64,000 nt of DNA from Gammaproteobacteria bacterium (GTDB taxonomy: Bacteria; Pseudomonadota; Gammaproteobacteria; Pseudomonadales; Moraxellaceae), in NCBI GenBank assembly GCA_028868515.1, contig JAGWUI010000003.1, positions 62,001 through 126,000 of the forward strand, read 5' to 3'. Numbering within the stretch: position 1 is the stretch's first letter; the number at the start of each line of letters is the position of its first letter. The notes beneath the pieces were generated by a model, which saw only the letters and a list, made by a program, of their open reading frames with translations, was not told where the DNA came from and searched no databases. A program made the position numbers and the translations under genes. Shown one piece after another: positions 55,265 to 63,794 of this stretch.

Positions 55265-57250
55265 ATGTTTGGAAACTTAACTCTAGATGCGATTCCCTAC
55301 CACGAACCGATTCTAGTCGGCACTTTTATTGCTGTCGCATTATTAGGTCTCGGTCTTCTTGGTCTGGTTACGTATTTGGGCAAATGGAAATATTTGTGGA
55401 CCGAATGGCTCACAACTGTTGACCATAAAAAAATTGGTATCATGTACATTATTGTTGCACTCGTCATGCTACTCCGCGGTTTCTCTGATGCGGTTATGAT
55501 GCGTACACAGCTGGCAATTGCTTCTGGCGACAACCACGGCTTCTTGCCACCACATCACTATGACCAAGTCTTTACCGCTCACGGCGTGATCATGATTTTG
55601 TTCATGGCAATGCCGCTGATGGTAGGTTTGATGAACATCGTCGTTCCCCTACAAATTGGTGCACGCGACGTTGCATTCCCATTCCTGAACTCAATCAGTT
55701 TTTGGTTATTTGCCGTTGGCGCTATCTTGATCAACCTGTCATTGTTTGTGGGTGAGTTTGCGCGTACTGGCTGGTTGGCCTACCCTCCTCTCTCAGGTTT
55801 GGCATACAGCCCAGGTGTCGGTGTAGATTACTGGATCTGGAGTATTCAGATTGCTGGTATCGGTACATTGCTTACTGGTGTTAACTTCTTTGTTACAATC
55901 ATCAAAATGCGTGCTCCTGGCATGACTTTGATGAGAATGCCTGCATTCATCTGGAGCATTCTGTGTACCAATATTCTGATTATTGCTGCGTTCCCTGTAC
56001 TAACCGTAACGATTGCTCTTCTGACGCTTGACCGCTATTTCGGTATGCACTTTTTCACCAACGAACTTGGTGGCAACCAAATGATGTACGTCAACCTGAT
56101 CTGGGTTTGGGGTCATCCTGAAGTGTATATTCTGGTACTACCAGCATTCGGTATTTTCTCTGAAGTTGTTGCAACTTACTCACGTAAGCGCCTGTTCGGT
56201 TACACATCACTTGTATGGGCAACCGCTGTTATTTCGATTTTGTCTTTTATTGTTTGGTTACATCACTTCTTTACCATGGGCGCAGGCGGCAACGTCAATG
56301 CATTCTTCGGTATCGCAACCATGGTTATTTCGATTCCTACAGGTCTCAAAATTTTCAACTGGTTGTTCACCATGTATCGTGGACGTGTCACATTCTCTCC
56401 ATCAATCATCTGGACTCTCGGCTTCCTGTTCACATTCACCATCGGTGGTATGACAGGGGTGTTGCTTGCCGTTCCTGGTGCTGACTTCGTATTGCATAAC
56501 AGTCTGTTCTTGATTGCTCACTTCCATAACGTAATCATTGGCGGTGTGGTATTCGGCTATATGGCTGGTTTTGTTTACTGGTTCCCGAAAGCATTTGGTT
56601 TCAAATTGAATGAAAAAATCGGTAACAGCGCCGCGTTCTGCTGGATCGTTGGTTTCTTTGTTGCGTTCGTTCCGCTGTACATCCTCGGTTTCATGGGTAT
56701 GACTCGTCGATTGAACCACTATGACAACCCAGCATGGCAACCGCTTTTGATCGTTGCATTCTTCGGTATGTTGATTATTGGTCTCGGTATCCTATTGCAA
56801 TTGGTACAACTGTTTGTCGGCTTCTTGCAAAAAGACAAAAATCTCGACGTTACTGGTGATCCATGGGATGGCCGTACATTAGAGTGGTCAACTTCATCAC
56901 CACCACCGTTCTACAACTTTGCTGTCATTCCTCATGTTCATAGCCGTGATGCATTCTGGCGCATGAAAGAGAAAGGTACTGCAGATAATCACCCAACTAA
57001 ATATTCTGACATTCACATGCCTAGAAATACTGGTGTTGGTGTGTATGTTGGTGCATTCAGCTTCGCCTTTGGTTTTGCCCTTATTTGGCACATCTGGTGG
57101 CTTGTTGCTGTAGGTCTTGTTGGCATGGTTGTTTGTGTCATTGTTCGTAGCTATGACAATGATACCGACTATTACGTGCCCGCAGCCGAAGTAGAGCGTA
57201 TTGAAAATCTACATATCCAAGCTAAAGCAAACGCTAAACAGGGTGTTTAA
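55265..57250 (+). CDS. cyoB: Cytochrome bo3 ubiquinol oxidase subunit I
   Basis: The 661-residue catalytic subunit that reduces O2 to water and pumps protons. It shows [20 protein letters not shown], a haem b ligand in [36 protein letters not shown] with CuB His and the cross-linked Tyr, [17 protein letters not shown], and [18 protein letters not shown] with haem ligands. Length and order are as in E. coli. GAGGAA precedes the ATG. Three bases separate it from cyoC. Confidence 0.98.
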   Translation: MFGNLTLDAIPYHEPILVGTFIAVALLGLGLLGLVTYLGKWKYLWTEWLTTVDHKKIGIMYIIVALVMLLRGFSDAVMMRTQLAIASGDNHGFLPPHHYDQVFTAHGVIMILFMAMPLMVGLMNIVVPLQIGARDVAFPFLNSISFWLFAVGAILINLSLFVGEFARTGWLAYPPLSGLAYSPGVGVDYWIWSIQIAGIGTLLTGVNFFVTIIKMRAPGMTLMRMPAFIWSILCTNILIIAAFPVLTVTIALLTLDRYFGMHFFTNELGGNQMMYVNLIWVWGHPEVYILVLPAFGIFSEVVATYSRKRLFGYTSLVWATAVISILSFIVWLHHFFTMGAGGNVNAFFGIATMVISIPTGLKIFNWLFTMYRGRVTFSPSIIWTLGFLFTFTIGGMTGVLLAVPGADFVLHNSLFLIAHFHNVIIGGVVFGYMAGFVYWFPKAFGFKLNEKIGNSAAFCWIVGFFVAFVPLYILGFMGMTRRLNHYDNPAWQPLLIVAFFGMLIIGLGILLQLVQLFVGFLQKDKNLDVTGDPWDGRTLEWSTSSPPPFYNFAVIPHVHSRDAFWRMKEKGTADNHPTKYSDIHMPRNTGVGVYVGAFSFAFGFALIWHIWWLVAVGLVGMVVCVIVRSYDNDTDYYVPAAEVERIENLHIQAKANAKQGV

Positions 57251-57253
57251 ATC

Positions 57254-57865
57254 ATGTCCAATGAAGTATTAAGTAGTCACGATCATCATGATGCGCATGC
57301 GCATCATGATACTGGTCCAATGAAGGTCTTTGGGTTCTGGATTTACATCCTTAGCGACTTGATTTTGTTCGCATCCCTTTTTGCAACATTTGCTGTTTTG
57401 CATAACAGCTATGCTGGCGGTGTCACTGGTAAAGATATTTTTGAATTGCCATACGTTGCTGTTGAAACTGCAGCTCTCCTGCTCAGTAGTATCACCTATG
57501 GCTTTGCCATTATCGGGATGTACAAAGGCAGCAAAGCACAGGTCATTAGCTGGCTCATGATCACATTCGTATTCGGTGCTGTGTTTATCGGCATGGAAAT
57601 CAACGAATTCCATCACCTCATCTCTGAAGGACATGGTCCTGACAAGAGTGCATTCTTATCAGCGTTCTTTACGCTGGTTGGTACTCACGGTCTGCACGTC
57701 ACTTCAGGTTTGATCTGGATGGCAACCATGATCGCATTGGTCAGTAAAAACGGCATTACACCTATCAACAAAACTCGCCTACTCTGCCTAAGTCTCTTCT
57801 GGCACTTCCTTGACGTAGTTTGGATTTGTGTATTCACTGTTGTTTATCTCATGGGAGTGATGTAA
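57254..57865 (+). CDS. cyoC: Cytochrome bo3 ubiquinol oxidase subunit III
   Basis: A 203-residue membrane protein with five helices, including [40 protein letters not shown], and [20 protein letters not shown]. This is the usual CyoC. Its N-terminus is unusually His-rich ([15 protein letters not shown]), which may bind metals. Its stop overlaps the cyoD start (TAATG). Confidence 0.97.
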   Translation: MSNEVLSSHDHHDAHAHHDTGPMKVFGFWIYILSDLILFASLFATFAVLHNSYAGGVTGKDIFELPYVAVETAALLLSSITYGFAIIGMYKGSKAQVISWLMITFVFGAVFIGMEINEFHHLISEGHGPDKSAFLSAFFTLVGTHGLHVTSGLIWMATMIALVSKNGITPINKTRLLCLSLFWHFLDVVWICVFTVVYLMGVM

Positions 57866-58209
57866 TGGGACACGATCACAATAATCACCACGCTGAAGGT
57901 GGTCATAGCACGTACAAGTCCTACATGATTGGTTTTGTTCTGTCAGTTATTCTGACAGCAATTCCTTTCGCAGCAGTGATGTTCAAAATGTTTTCACCTG
58001 AAGCAACGCTGATTTGCGTTCTGCTCGCCGCAGCAGTTCAGGTTATCGTGCATTTGCATTACTTCCTGCACATGGACACATCACCTGAACAACGTGAAAC
58101 TGTAGTGTCGTTCGTATTCACCGCGATTATCCTTGCAATCATCATTGGTGGATCAATCTGGATCATGGATAACTTGAACCACAACACCATGATTATGTCG
58201 GGTGACTAA
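57865..58209 (+). CDS. cyoD: Cytochrome bo3 ubiquinol oxidase subunit IV
   Basis: A 114-residue protein with three helices ([60 protein letters not shown]), the size and pattern of CyoD, which stabilises the oxidase. Also starts with a His-rich segment ([15 protein letters not shown]). The start ATG overlaps the cyoC stop; a longer frame from 57820 is not needed. Confidence 0.96.
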   Translation: MGHDHNNHHAEGGHSTYKSYMIGFVLSVILTAIPFAAVMFKMFSPEATLICVLLAAAVQVIVHLHYFLHMDTSPEQRETVVSFVFTAIILAIIIGGSIWIMDNLNHNTMIMSGD

Positions 58210-58222
58210 GAGCCTATTTTTT

Positions 58223-59077
58223 ATGTTTAGGCACTACTTGCAACTCACTAAGCCAGGAATCATCTTCGGTAACTTAATTACAGTCACTGGTGGATTTTTT
58301 CTGGCGTCCAAAGGTCATTTTGACTTTGTTTTATATCTGGCTGTAGCAATCAGTGTTTCACTGATTGTTGCATCTGGATGTGTCTTCAACAATTTCATTG
58401 ACCGCGATATTGATGTCAAAATGGAGAGAACCAAAAATCGGGCGCTGGTGACAGGTCTGATCTCTCCGACCTCAGCACTCATCTATGCCAGCATCCTTGG
58501 CATAGTGGGTCTGGGACTTCTCTACACCAAGACTAACCTACTCTCGACATTGCTGGTCATCATCGGCTTTGTGGTATATGTTGGTTTTTATAGCTTGTAT
58601 TTGAAGCGTCATTCAGTTTACGGCACGTTAATTGGCAGTATTTCTGGTGCAATGCCTCCAGTGATTGGTTATTGCGCTGTCAGCAACCAATTTGATGCAG
58701 CAGCGGTGATTCTTCTAATTAGTATGAGTATTTGGCAAATGCCACATTCTTATGCGATTGCGATATTTAGATTCAATGATTATGCAGCAGCCTCGATTCC
58801 AGTTCTTCCTGTAAAGGATGGGATTTTGACTGCGAAGAAGCACATTGTGGCTTGGATCATTGCATTTACGATTGCAACGCTGATGCTGACTGTGATGGGT
58901 TATACAGGGTATGTTTACTTTGTCGTTGCTGCTGTTATGGGCATTTACTGGTTATACCTTGCGATTATCGGATTTAAGACAGATGATGATACAAAATGGG
59001 CGAAGAAATTATTTCTGACCTCTGTGATCATCGTCACGATCTTAAGCATTGTCATGTCGGTTGATTATCAACTATAA
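58223..59077 (+). CDS. cyoE: Protohaem IX farnesyltransferase (haem O synthase)
   Basis: CyoE makes haem O for the oxidase by adding a farnesyl group to haem B. The 284-residue UbiA-family membrane protein starts [20 protein letters not shown] and shows the polyprenyl-diphosphate binding [20 protein letters not shown], with a second acidic region [15 protein letters not shown] and [22 protein letters not shown] at 58202 inside cyoD could add seven residues; ATG 58223 matches relatives better. Last gene of the operon, with a strong terminator. Confidence 0.96.
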   Translation: MFRHYLQLTKPGIIFGNLITVTGGFFLASKGHFDFVLYLAVAISVSLIVASGCVFNNFIDRDIDVKMERTKNRALVTGLISPTSALIYASILGIVGLGLLYTKTNLLSTLLVIIGFVVYVGFYSLYLKRHSVYGTLIGSISGAMPPVIGYCAVSNQFDAAAVILLISMSIWQMPHSYAIAIFRFNDYAAASIPVLPVKDGILTAKKHIVAWIIAFTIATLMLTVMGYTGYVYFVVAAVMGIYWLYLAIIGFKTDDDTKWAKKLFLTSVIIVTILSIVMSVDYQL

Positions 59078-59137
59078 CATCGAATGGTTGTTTTTATAAA
59101 AAAGCGAATAACTTGGGTTGTTCGCTTTTTTTATTGG
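59072..59137 (+). repeat. Terminator-containing repeat, copy A (after cyoE)
   Basis: CTATAACATCGAATGGTTGT, then TTTTATAAAAAAGCGAATAA, CTTGGGTTGTTCGC and T-run. A diverged copy lies at 63000-63064, on the far side of a four-gene segment. Alignment by eye gives a match at roughly five of every six positions, with one single-base gap. Confidence 0.85.
59098..59132 (+). terminator. Terminator of the cyo operon
   Basis: AAAAAGCGAA (59099-59108) pairs with TTCGCTTTTT (59121-59130), followed by more T. A-run on the other side means it can also end the convergent SDR gene. Confidence 0.9.
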
Positions 59138-59168
59138 CCTATTAGTTTGTATAACCAATTGGTACAGC

Positions 59169-60149
59169 CTAAATCAGTCCTTGTCTAACCAACCACTGTT
59201 CAGTCTTCATCATGCCATCTCTCAAGCTAATTGCAGGCTGATATTGAAGCATCGTCTGCGCTTTATCAATGGAATAACCAGCTTTACGCGTGAGCATGGC
59301 CAGTGAACCAGAACTGATTTCCGTATTTTGCTTCAACAAACCATTGAGTACCAATTCCCCAGCAGAAGTGAGCATTTGGGCTGTTCGAGTAGACATGCGT
59401 GGTATAGAGCCCATATTCATCGCCCATCGCCAATGATACGAGAAAAACTCATGACAAAATAAACTTGCGCCATCTGTAATATTGAATATATGACCCGCTG
59501 CCGCAGAATTCGTAGCAGCCAACATCATGCCATCGAGCAAGTTATCAATATAAACTGGACTAAATATCCCGCAACCTTGCGCTGGAAGTACAAACTGACG
59601 TCTTTTGATCATATCCAAAGGAATCAAAACCCAAGGACGAGAACCTGGTCCGTAGACATCCCCAGGGCGAATAATCGTACAGTCAATTTCTCCGGCAGCA
59701 TGCGCAGCTAAAGCAGCATGCTCACTGGCAGCTTTGGCATCACAATAGGCATAACCACTCAACAATGAAATTGCATCCGTTTCTTTACGCTCAGTTGTAA
59801 AATCCAAACCATAAGCCGCAATCGAGGACAGATGCAAAAAACGACTGGCGCCACCTTGTATTGCCGCATCCAAAGCAAGTCTCACGCTGCCCAAACTCAC
59901 CTGACGATAAAGCTCTGCTGGCGCAGAATTAGAAACGACTGCCGCAGTATGAATAACTAGCTCGCAACCTTTGGCAAGATGTTGCCACTCCCCTGCGACA
60001 GCAACATTACCTGCATAAACACCAAGTTCGGGGTTGGCGGATAAATCCACGCCAACCACAGAAGAGCCTGCTGCACGAAAGCGCTCCATGAGGGCACGAC
60101 CAATAAATCCATTAGCACCCGTGATAAAAACTTTAGAAGGAATTTTCAT
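59169..60149 (-). CDS. Extended SDR: NAD-dependent epimerase/dehydratase or 3-beta-HSD-like
   Basis: A 326-residue extended short-chain dehydrogenase. It has VFITGANGFIGRALMERF, acidic Asp after the second strand (VVGVDLSANPELG; NAD preference), HTAAVVSNSAPAELYRQ, Ser in FLHLSSIAAYG and the catalytic YCDAKAASEHAAL (Tyr-x3-Lys), then IRPGDVYGPGSRPW. The last block and length resemble 3-beta-hydroxysteroid dehydrogenase/isomerase-like proteins as well as sugar epimerases; substrate cannot be decided. It ends close to the cyo terminator and follows the MBL gene by 73 bases on the same strand. Confidence 0.88.
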   Translation of the reverse strand: MKIPSKVFITGANGFIGRALMERFRAAGSSVVGVDLSANPELGVYAGNVAVAGEWQHLAKGCELVIHTAAVVSNSAPAELYRQVSLGSVRLALDAAIQGGASRFLHLSSIAAYGLDFTTERKETDAISLLSGYAYCDAKAASEHAALAAHAAGEIDCTIIRPGDVYGPGSRPWVLIPLDMIKRRQFVLPAQGCGIFSPVYIDNLLDGMMLAATNSAAAGHIFNITDGASLFCHEFFSYHWRWAMNMGSIPRMSTRTAQMLTSAGELVLNGLLKQNTEISSGSLAMLTRKAGYSIDKAQTMLQYQPAISLRDGMMKTEQWLVRQGLI

Positions 60150-60222
60150 TAAACTGCTCTATTCATTAATTGCAAATGCACAAATTTTCCAATACGCATT
60201 GATATGAAAATGCATACTATTT

Positions 60223-61305
60223 TCAAATGAGTTTCCCAAAAGAAGCCTCGCCCAATAAGTAACTCACAGTAATACCTGGTGTTTGCCACCCAGGAGTACA
60301 TTCACTACTTGAAGCAAAATTTGGATAGTCAGGATTGATTGAAGGACCTGCCACAGTCTTTTCGAGAACCATAGATAGATATTGGTCATTACTATTTTCT
60401 AATGTATTACCATTCATAATGACTTCTACGCCTGTCGATTGAGCATAGCGACGAATAGCATTTACTCTTGAATTCTGAGGCGCATAAGAATCTACGCCGA
60501 CTCCATTCTCTGATGTCACTCGAATGCCATCTGGAACACGTGCTGCCAGTGAATGATTTCCCTCTGTATGTCCCGGGGTATGAAGTAGTGCAACGCCTGG
60601 TCCTAATCCAAGACTGCCATCGAACTGAACAATACGGTCAGCAGGTAAACCATGAATACCTCCAGGGCAATACCAATCCGCCTGACAAGGCAACAAGCTT
60701 TGTGTAGAAACCCACTCTTGTTTATGAACGAGTAGTTTGGCACGAGGAAAAAATCCAGAACTAACATCACTTCCCAGCCACTTACGCACATCTTGAGTAT
60801 GCAAGTGGTCATAACTAATAAAATCAACTTGATCTGGACGAATGCCTATTTCACCAAGCGCTTGCTCGACATCACGAAAAATCGGAGACATCAGATCTTG
60901 AACTTTACGCGGTGCTGGGAATCGATCCGCTAATCGGCGGAAAAACGGTGTTTCGCGGTTTCCTTCCAAATCGGAAGGTGAAAATAATAACGTACGGACC
61001 TCGCCTTCATAGTCCTTATATTGAACGACAAATAAACGATTCAGAATATGCACGAAAGGGAACTTATAAGTGCTTTGAGCAAATACGCCAGAGTATGCGT
61101 ACCATGTTGGATAAGGTACACGAACCAGATTGATACTCTTATAGCAAATCACCTCTGGGTCATCCATAAAGCGTTCACGAAACGCTAATGCTCGCTTACG
61201 CACTTCTTTTAGGCGATCTTGAGGCTGCGGTGCATTCCGTGCACCATCAAAATCATCAATACGACGCATACCAATGGGTAGAGTTTCTTTTAGAGATGCT
61301 TGCAT
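60223..61305 (-). CDS. Metallo-beta-lactamase-fold hydrolase with altered metal motif
   Basis: A 360-residue soluble protein. An N-terminal part of about 90 residues without known domain is followed by the MBL fold: SYDHLHTQDVRKW (His167, His169, Asp172; the usual next His is Val173), LHTPGHTEGNHSL (His242 or 246), and a long C-terminal part. So zinc site 1 and the Asp are retained, but one site-2 ligand is replaced. Family enzymes cleave lactones, thioesters or similar bonds. It is divergent from a TetR gene, 120 bases away, with a palindrome in between, so TetR control is likely. Substrate unknown. Confidence 0.87.
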   Translation of the reverse strand: MQASLKETLPIGMRRIDDFDGARNAPQPQDRLKEVRKRALAFRERFMDDPEVICYKSINLVRVPYPTWYAYSGVFAQSTYKFPFVHILNRLFVVQYKDYEGEVRTLLFSPSDLEGNRETPFFRRLADRFPAPRKVQDLMSPIFRDVEQALGEIGIRPDQVDFISYDHLHTQDVRKWLGSDVSSGFFPRAKLLVHKQEWVSTQSLLPCQADWYCPGGIHGLPADRIVQFDGSLGLGPGVALLHTPGHTEGNHSLAARVPDGIRVTSENGVGVDSYAPQNSRVNAIRRYAQSTGVEVIMNGNTLENSNDQYLSMVLEKTVAGPSINPDYPNFASSSECTPGWQTPGITVSYLLGEASFGKLI

Positions 61306-61400
61306 GGACTACTCCTTAATTTTTTAGGATGACTCGTTAAATAGATTGGTTTCATAACCAATAAAAGAATGAGCCTAGTTTTGTGCAATTTTATAAATCT

Positions 61401-61423
61401 GTCAATACAAATTGACTAATTGA
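61401..61423. promoter_or_regulatory. Candidate TetR operator between the MBL and tetR genes
   Basis: GTCAAT (61401-61406) and ATTGAC (61411-61416) are a perfect 6-4-6 inverted repeat, and a third half-site ATTGAC follows at 61419-61424. On the minus strand the first half-site contains TTGACA, which could be a -35 element for the MBL gene. Confidence 0.55.
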
Positions 61424-61425
61424 CG

Positions 61426-62133
61426 ATGAATGGTGATAGCGACTATCCTATCCGTATGAAAACAGAAACCCATATGAAAGAAACCTTGACTACTGGTCGC
61501 CGCTACAAAGGAATTGATCCTGCTGAACGGATCACTCAACGTCGTGAAAAGATTTTCGCTGCGGGTATTGAGCTATTTGGTACTCAAGGCTATCCGCAAA
61601 CGACTATGGCTATGCTGAGTGTGGCGTCAGGTGTACCTCACCGCTACTTGACGCAACTCTTCCCAAGTAAAGAAGACTTGCTCAGAGAAATTTATCTAGA
61701 GATTACAAATCAAGTCGTTGAAGCCGTGCAGACTGCCCGACAAGGTGCAGTGTTAGACCCTATCGGACAGATTCGCCGAGATGTAGATTCTGCCTGTCAT
61801 GCATTTCTGGCAGATGAGCGTTGTTTACGTATTAATTGCTTGGAAGTTGTTGGTGTTTCTCAGGAATTTGAACAATTACGGCGCAAAGTCATCAGGGACT
61901 TTAGCCACTTAATTCTGAATGAAATCAACAAATTTGTTACCGCTGGGTTATTACCTGAGCGTGTGGATTATTATAGTGGAACGCTGGGGCTCGTCGGGGC
62001 GTTTCATGAACTGATGACTGAATGGGTATTAACGCCAAAGGCTGATCGACCTCCAAGTACAATGCTCACTCATCAAGTTCAAGAATTTTTCCGAGGTATG
62101 TTGTTGGCTGCCATCAATCCTCTACCAGATTGA
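61426..62133 (+). CDS. TetR family transcriptional regulator
   Basis: A 235-residue regulator. The DNA-binding N-terminal part (about 35-85) reads RREKIFAAGIELFGTQGYPQ, TTMAMLSVASGVPHRYLTQL, FPSKEDLLREIY, the TetR helix-turn-helix; the rest is the helical ligand-binding domain. ATG 61426 is given, but ATGs at 61456 and 61474 are equally possible since none has a ribosome site. It is divergent from the MBL gene and followed at 52 bases by an unknown gene. It probably represses one or both directions via the palindrome at 61401. Ligand unknown. Confidence 0.92.
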   Translation: MNGDSDYPIRMKTETHMKETLTTGRRYKGIDPAERITQRREKIFAAGIELFGTQGYPQTTMAMLSVASGVPHRYLTQLFPSKEDLLREIYLEITNQVVEAVQTARQGAVLDPIGQIRRDVDSACHAFLADERCLRINCLEVVGVSQEFEQLRRKVIRDFSHLILNEINKFVTAGLLPERVDYYSGTLGLVGAFHELMTEWVLTPKADRPPSTMLTHQVQEFFRGMLLAAINPLPD

Positions 62134-62184
62134 TGACGATCCATCAAAATTATTCATAAATTTGATATTTCAAGGATGACAAAA

Positions 62185-62976
62185 ATGAAAGGACACTTTG
62201 ATGCGCCCATTTTGGAATTAACGCTATCTGAAAAAAATATTGATATCACGGATACGCCTTTTTTCTACAATAATAATGGTGTACCAACCTACCTTAAGAC
62301 ATTACCTGAAAATATCATCCCATTATCACCAGCCAAGACAGATCCTCATGTTGCTATAGGTCGAGAATACACAGTTCCTGATTGGATCGGAAAAAATGAT
62401 GTTTCGAGTGGTCAGGAGGTGCAACTGGATTTTGAGGGTCATGAAATAGAATATGAACCCATGTGGGCAACACGAGAAGTCGCAGCAGCTTTTGGCATTA
62501 CATTGGTTGAAAAAGGACAAGCTGTTGAATTATCCAGCCCTGTTTCTATGTTGACACAAGCTGAGTACGAATATGGGGTATTTGCTGGTCATTGGTCACC
62601 TTATCAAAACACAGGTAATCAGTTATTGACTGTCGTTTGTACTGATTTAGAGCATCATGATTTTCCACATATCTTTGCATCTACAGATCCTAACTTTCCT
62701 TTAGTCATCTCTGTTGGGCGTTACTGGCGTAATCAAAAGAAAATTCGATTAGCTGATTTATGGGTACCACAAGGCAGTGCTTTATATATTCCACCAAAGC
62801 CACTACTTCTCGGACAAGAATGTATAGACCTGCATAATAATCGTAATTCTGCACGGGCCTGCTGGGGAACTTTGGGGGAAAATAGTGTCAAAACACATAC
62901 ATTACTGCAAATGAACGGCGGCTATTTTTATTGGTTTTGGAATCGAAAACCGACGGTTCATCGTAATTTAATTTGA
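62185..62976 (+). CDS. Unrecognised protein of the SDR/MBL/TetR cassette
   Basis: A 263-residue soluble protein that I cannot assign. It has no signal peptide or membrane helix. It is rich in aromatic residues near the end (NGGYFYWFWNRKPTVHRNLI) and has several beta-like strands (HVAIGREYTVPDWIG; LLTVVCTDLEHHDF; FPLVISVGRYWRN). Fold and size vaguely recall acetoacetate decarboxylase-like proteins, but I see no reliable motif. ATG 62185 is set by AAGGA eight bases ahead; an ATG at 62176 overlaps that site. Located 52 bases after tetR and so probably co-transcribed with it. Confidence 0.8.
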   Translation: MKGHFDAPILELTLSEKNIDITDTPFFYNNNGVPTYLKTLPENIIPLSPAKTDPHVAIGREYTVPDWIGKNDVSSGQEVQLDFEGHEIEYEPMWATREVAAAFGITLVEKGQAVELSSPVSMLTQAEYEYGVFAGHWSPYQNTGNQLLTVVCTDLEHHDFPHIFASTDPNFPLVISVGRYWRNQKKIRLADLWVPQGSALYIPPKPLLLGQECIDLHNNRNSARACWGTLGENSVKTHTLLQMNGGYFYWFWNRKPTVHRNLI

Positions 62977-62999
62977 ACTTGTTGGGTTTAGAGCATTAT

Positions 63000-63064
63000 C
63001 TATAACGTCAAATCGTTGTTTTATAAAGAAGCGAATAACTTGGGTTGTTTGCTTCTTTTGTTGA
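63000..63064 (+). repeat. Terminator-containing repeat, copy B
   Basis: CTATAACGTCAAATCGTTGT, TTTATAAAGAAGCGAATAAC, TTGGGTTGTTTGCTTC and TTTTG. Same layout as copy A after cyoE. The hairpin is AAGAAGCGAA (63026-63035) with TTTGCTTCTT (63048-63057). An A-T pair of copy A is replaced by G-C on both arms, and a G-C by G-T, so pairing is kept. It is the likely terminator of the unknown gene. Confidence 0.85.
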
Positions 63065-63199
63065 CGGGTTGTTTTTGCAGTGGTATTTTAATAAAGCAAT
63101 AACTATTTATAAAATATATGCTTTCAAAGAAGACGTTGAGATCATACTTTCATTTCAACCATATAAGATAATTTAGGCATAAAATCCAAGGAGAATAAT

Positions 63200-63667
63200 A
63201 TGAATTTAAAAAAAAACCTTATAATTGCTACCACAGTCGCATTGTCTGGCTGTGCTGGTCAATATTGGGCCAATGGAGAAAGTGGATCTAAAACTGGAGC
63301 TGGAGTCATACATTGGGACACCAATCAATCTGCTGCTTTAGTCATTCCCAATGGTTCAAGTCCAAAAGCTTGTACTCAAATAGCACTTACCACAGATAAC
63401 GATACAAAAAAAACACAAGCAAACGTATCTAACTCCATACTATCTGTAATCTCAAAAATACCTCCCACATCCACTCCAGGTGATTTAGTCGCTATAACCA
63501 GTGAGCTCACCAAAGTATCCCAAGCATTAAATACATCTACTGAAAGGACGACTTATTTACAATTCGGTGGTTTTTACATATGTCAACTCCAAGCAAATGG
63601 CTTAGAAAATGATAAAGTAGGAACATTGATGACTGCACTTATTGCAGCCTCAACATTAAACAAATAA
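63200..63667 (+). CDS. Uncharacterised lipoprotein
   Basis: A 155-residue protein with a short signal peptide and lipobox (MNLKKNLIIATTVALSGCAG, Cys18), so it is probably anchored in the outer membrane. The mature part is Ser/Thr/Asn-rich; the helix of about 95-120 (PGDLVAITSELTKVSQAL) and a second Cys pair (KACTQIAL; YICQLQ) are visible. No family recognised. AAGGAG precedes the ATG. It is a single gene between copy B of the terminator repeat and a bidirectional terminator. Confidence 0.83.
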   Translation: MNLKKNLIIATTVALSGCAGQYWANGESGSKTGAGVIHWDTNQSAALVIPNGSSPKACTQIALTTDNDTKKTQANVSNSILSVISKIPPTSTPGDLVAITSELTKVSQALNTSTERTTYLQFGGFYICQLQANGLENDKVGTLMTALIAASTLNK

Positions 63668-63742
63668 GAACGCTTCACAATAGACTAGCAAGCGTAATAT
63701 GGGCTGAAGCCCATCCTGCAAAAACTAAAATCTAATAGACAT

Positions 63743-63775
63743 AAAAAAGGTGAGAGACAAAAGTCCTCACCTTTT
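63743..63775. terminator. Bidirectional terminator
   Basis: AAAAAGGTGAG (63744-63754) pairs with CTCACCTTTT (63766-63775), with A run before and T run after. It lies between the convergent lipoprotein and outer membrane protein genes. Confidence 0.87.
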
Positions 63776-63794
63776 CCCATTATCAGAGTAATGA

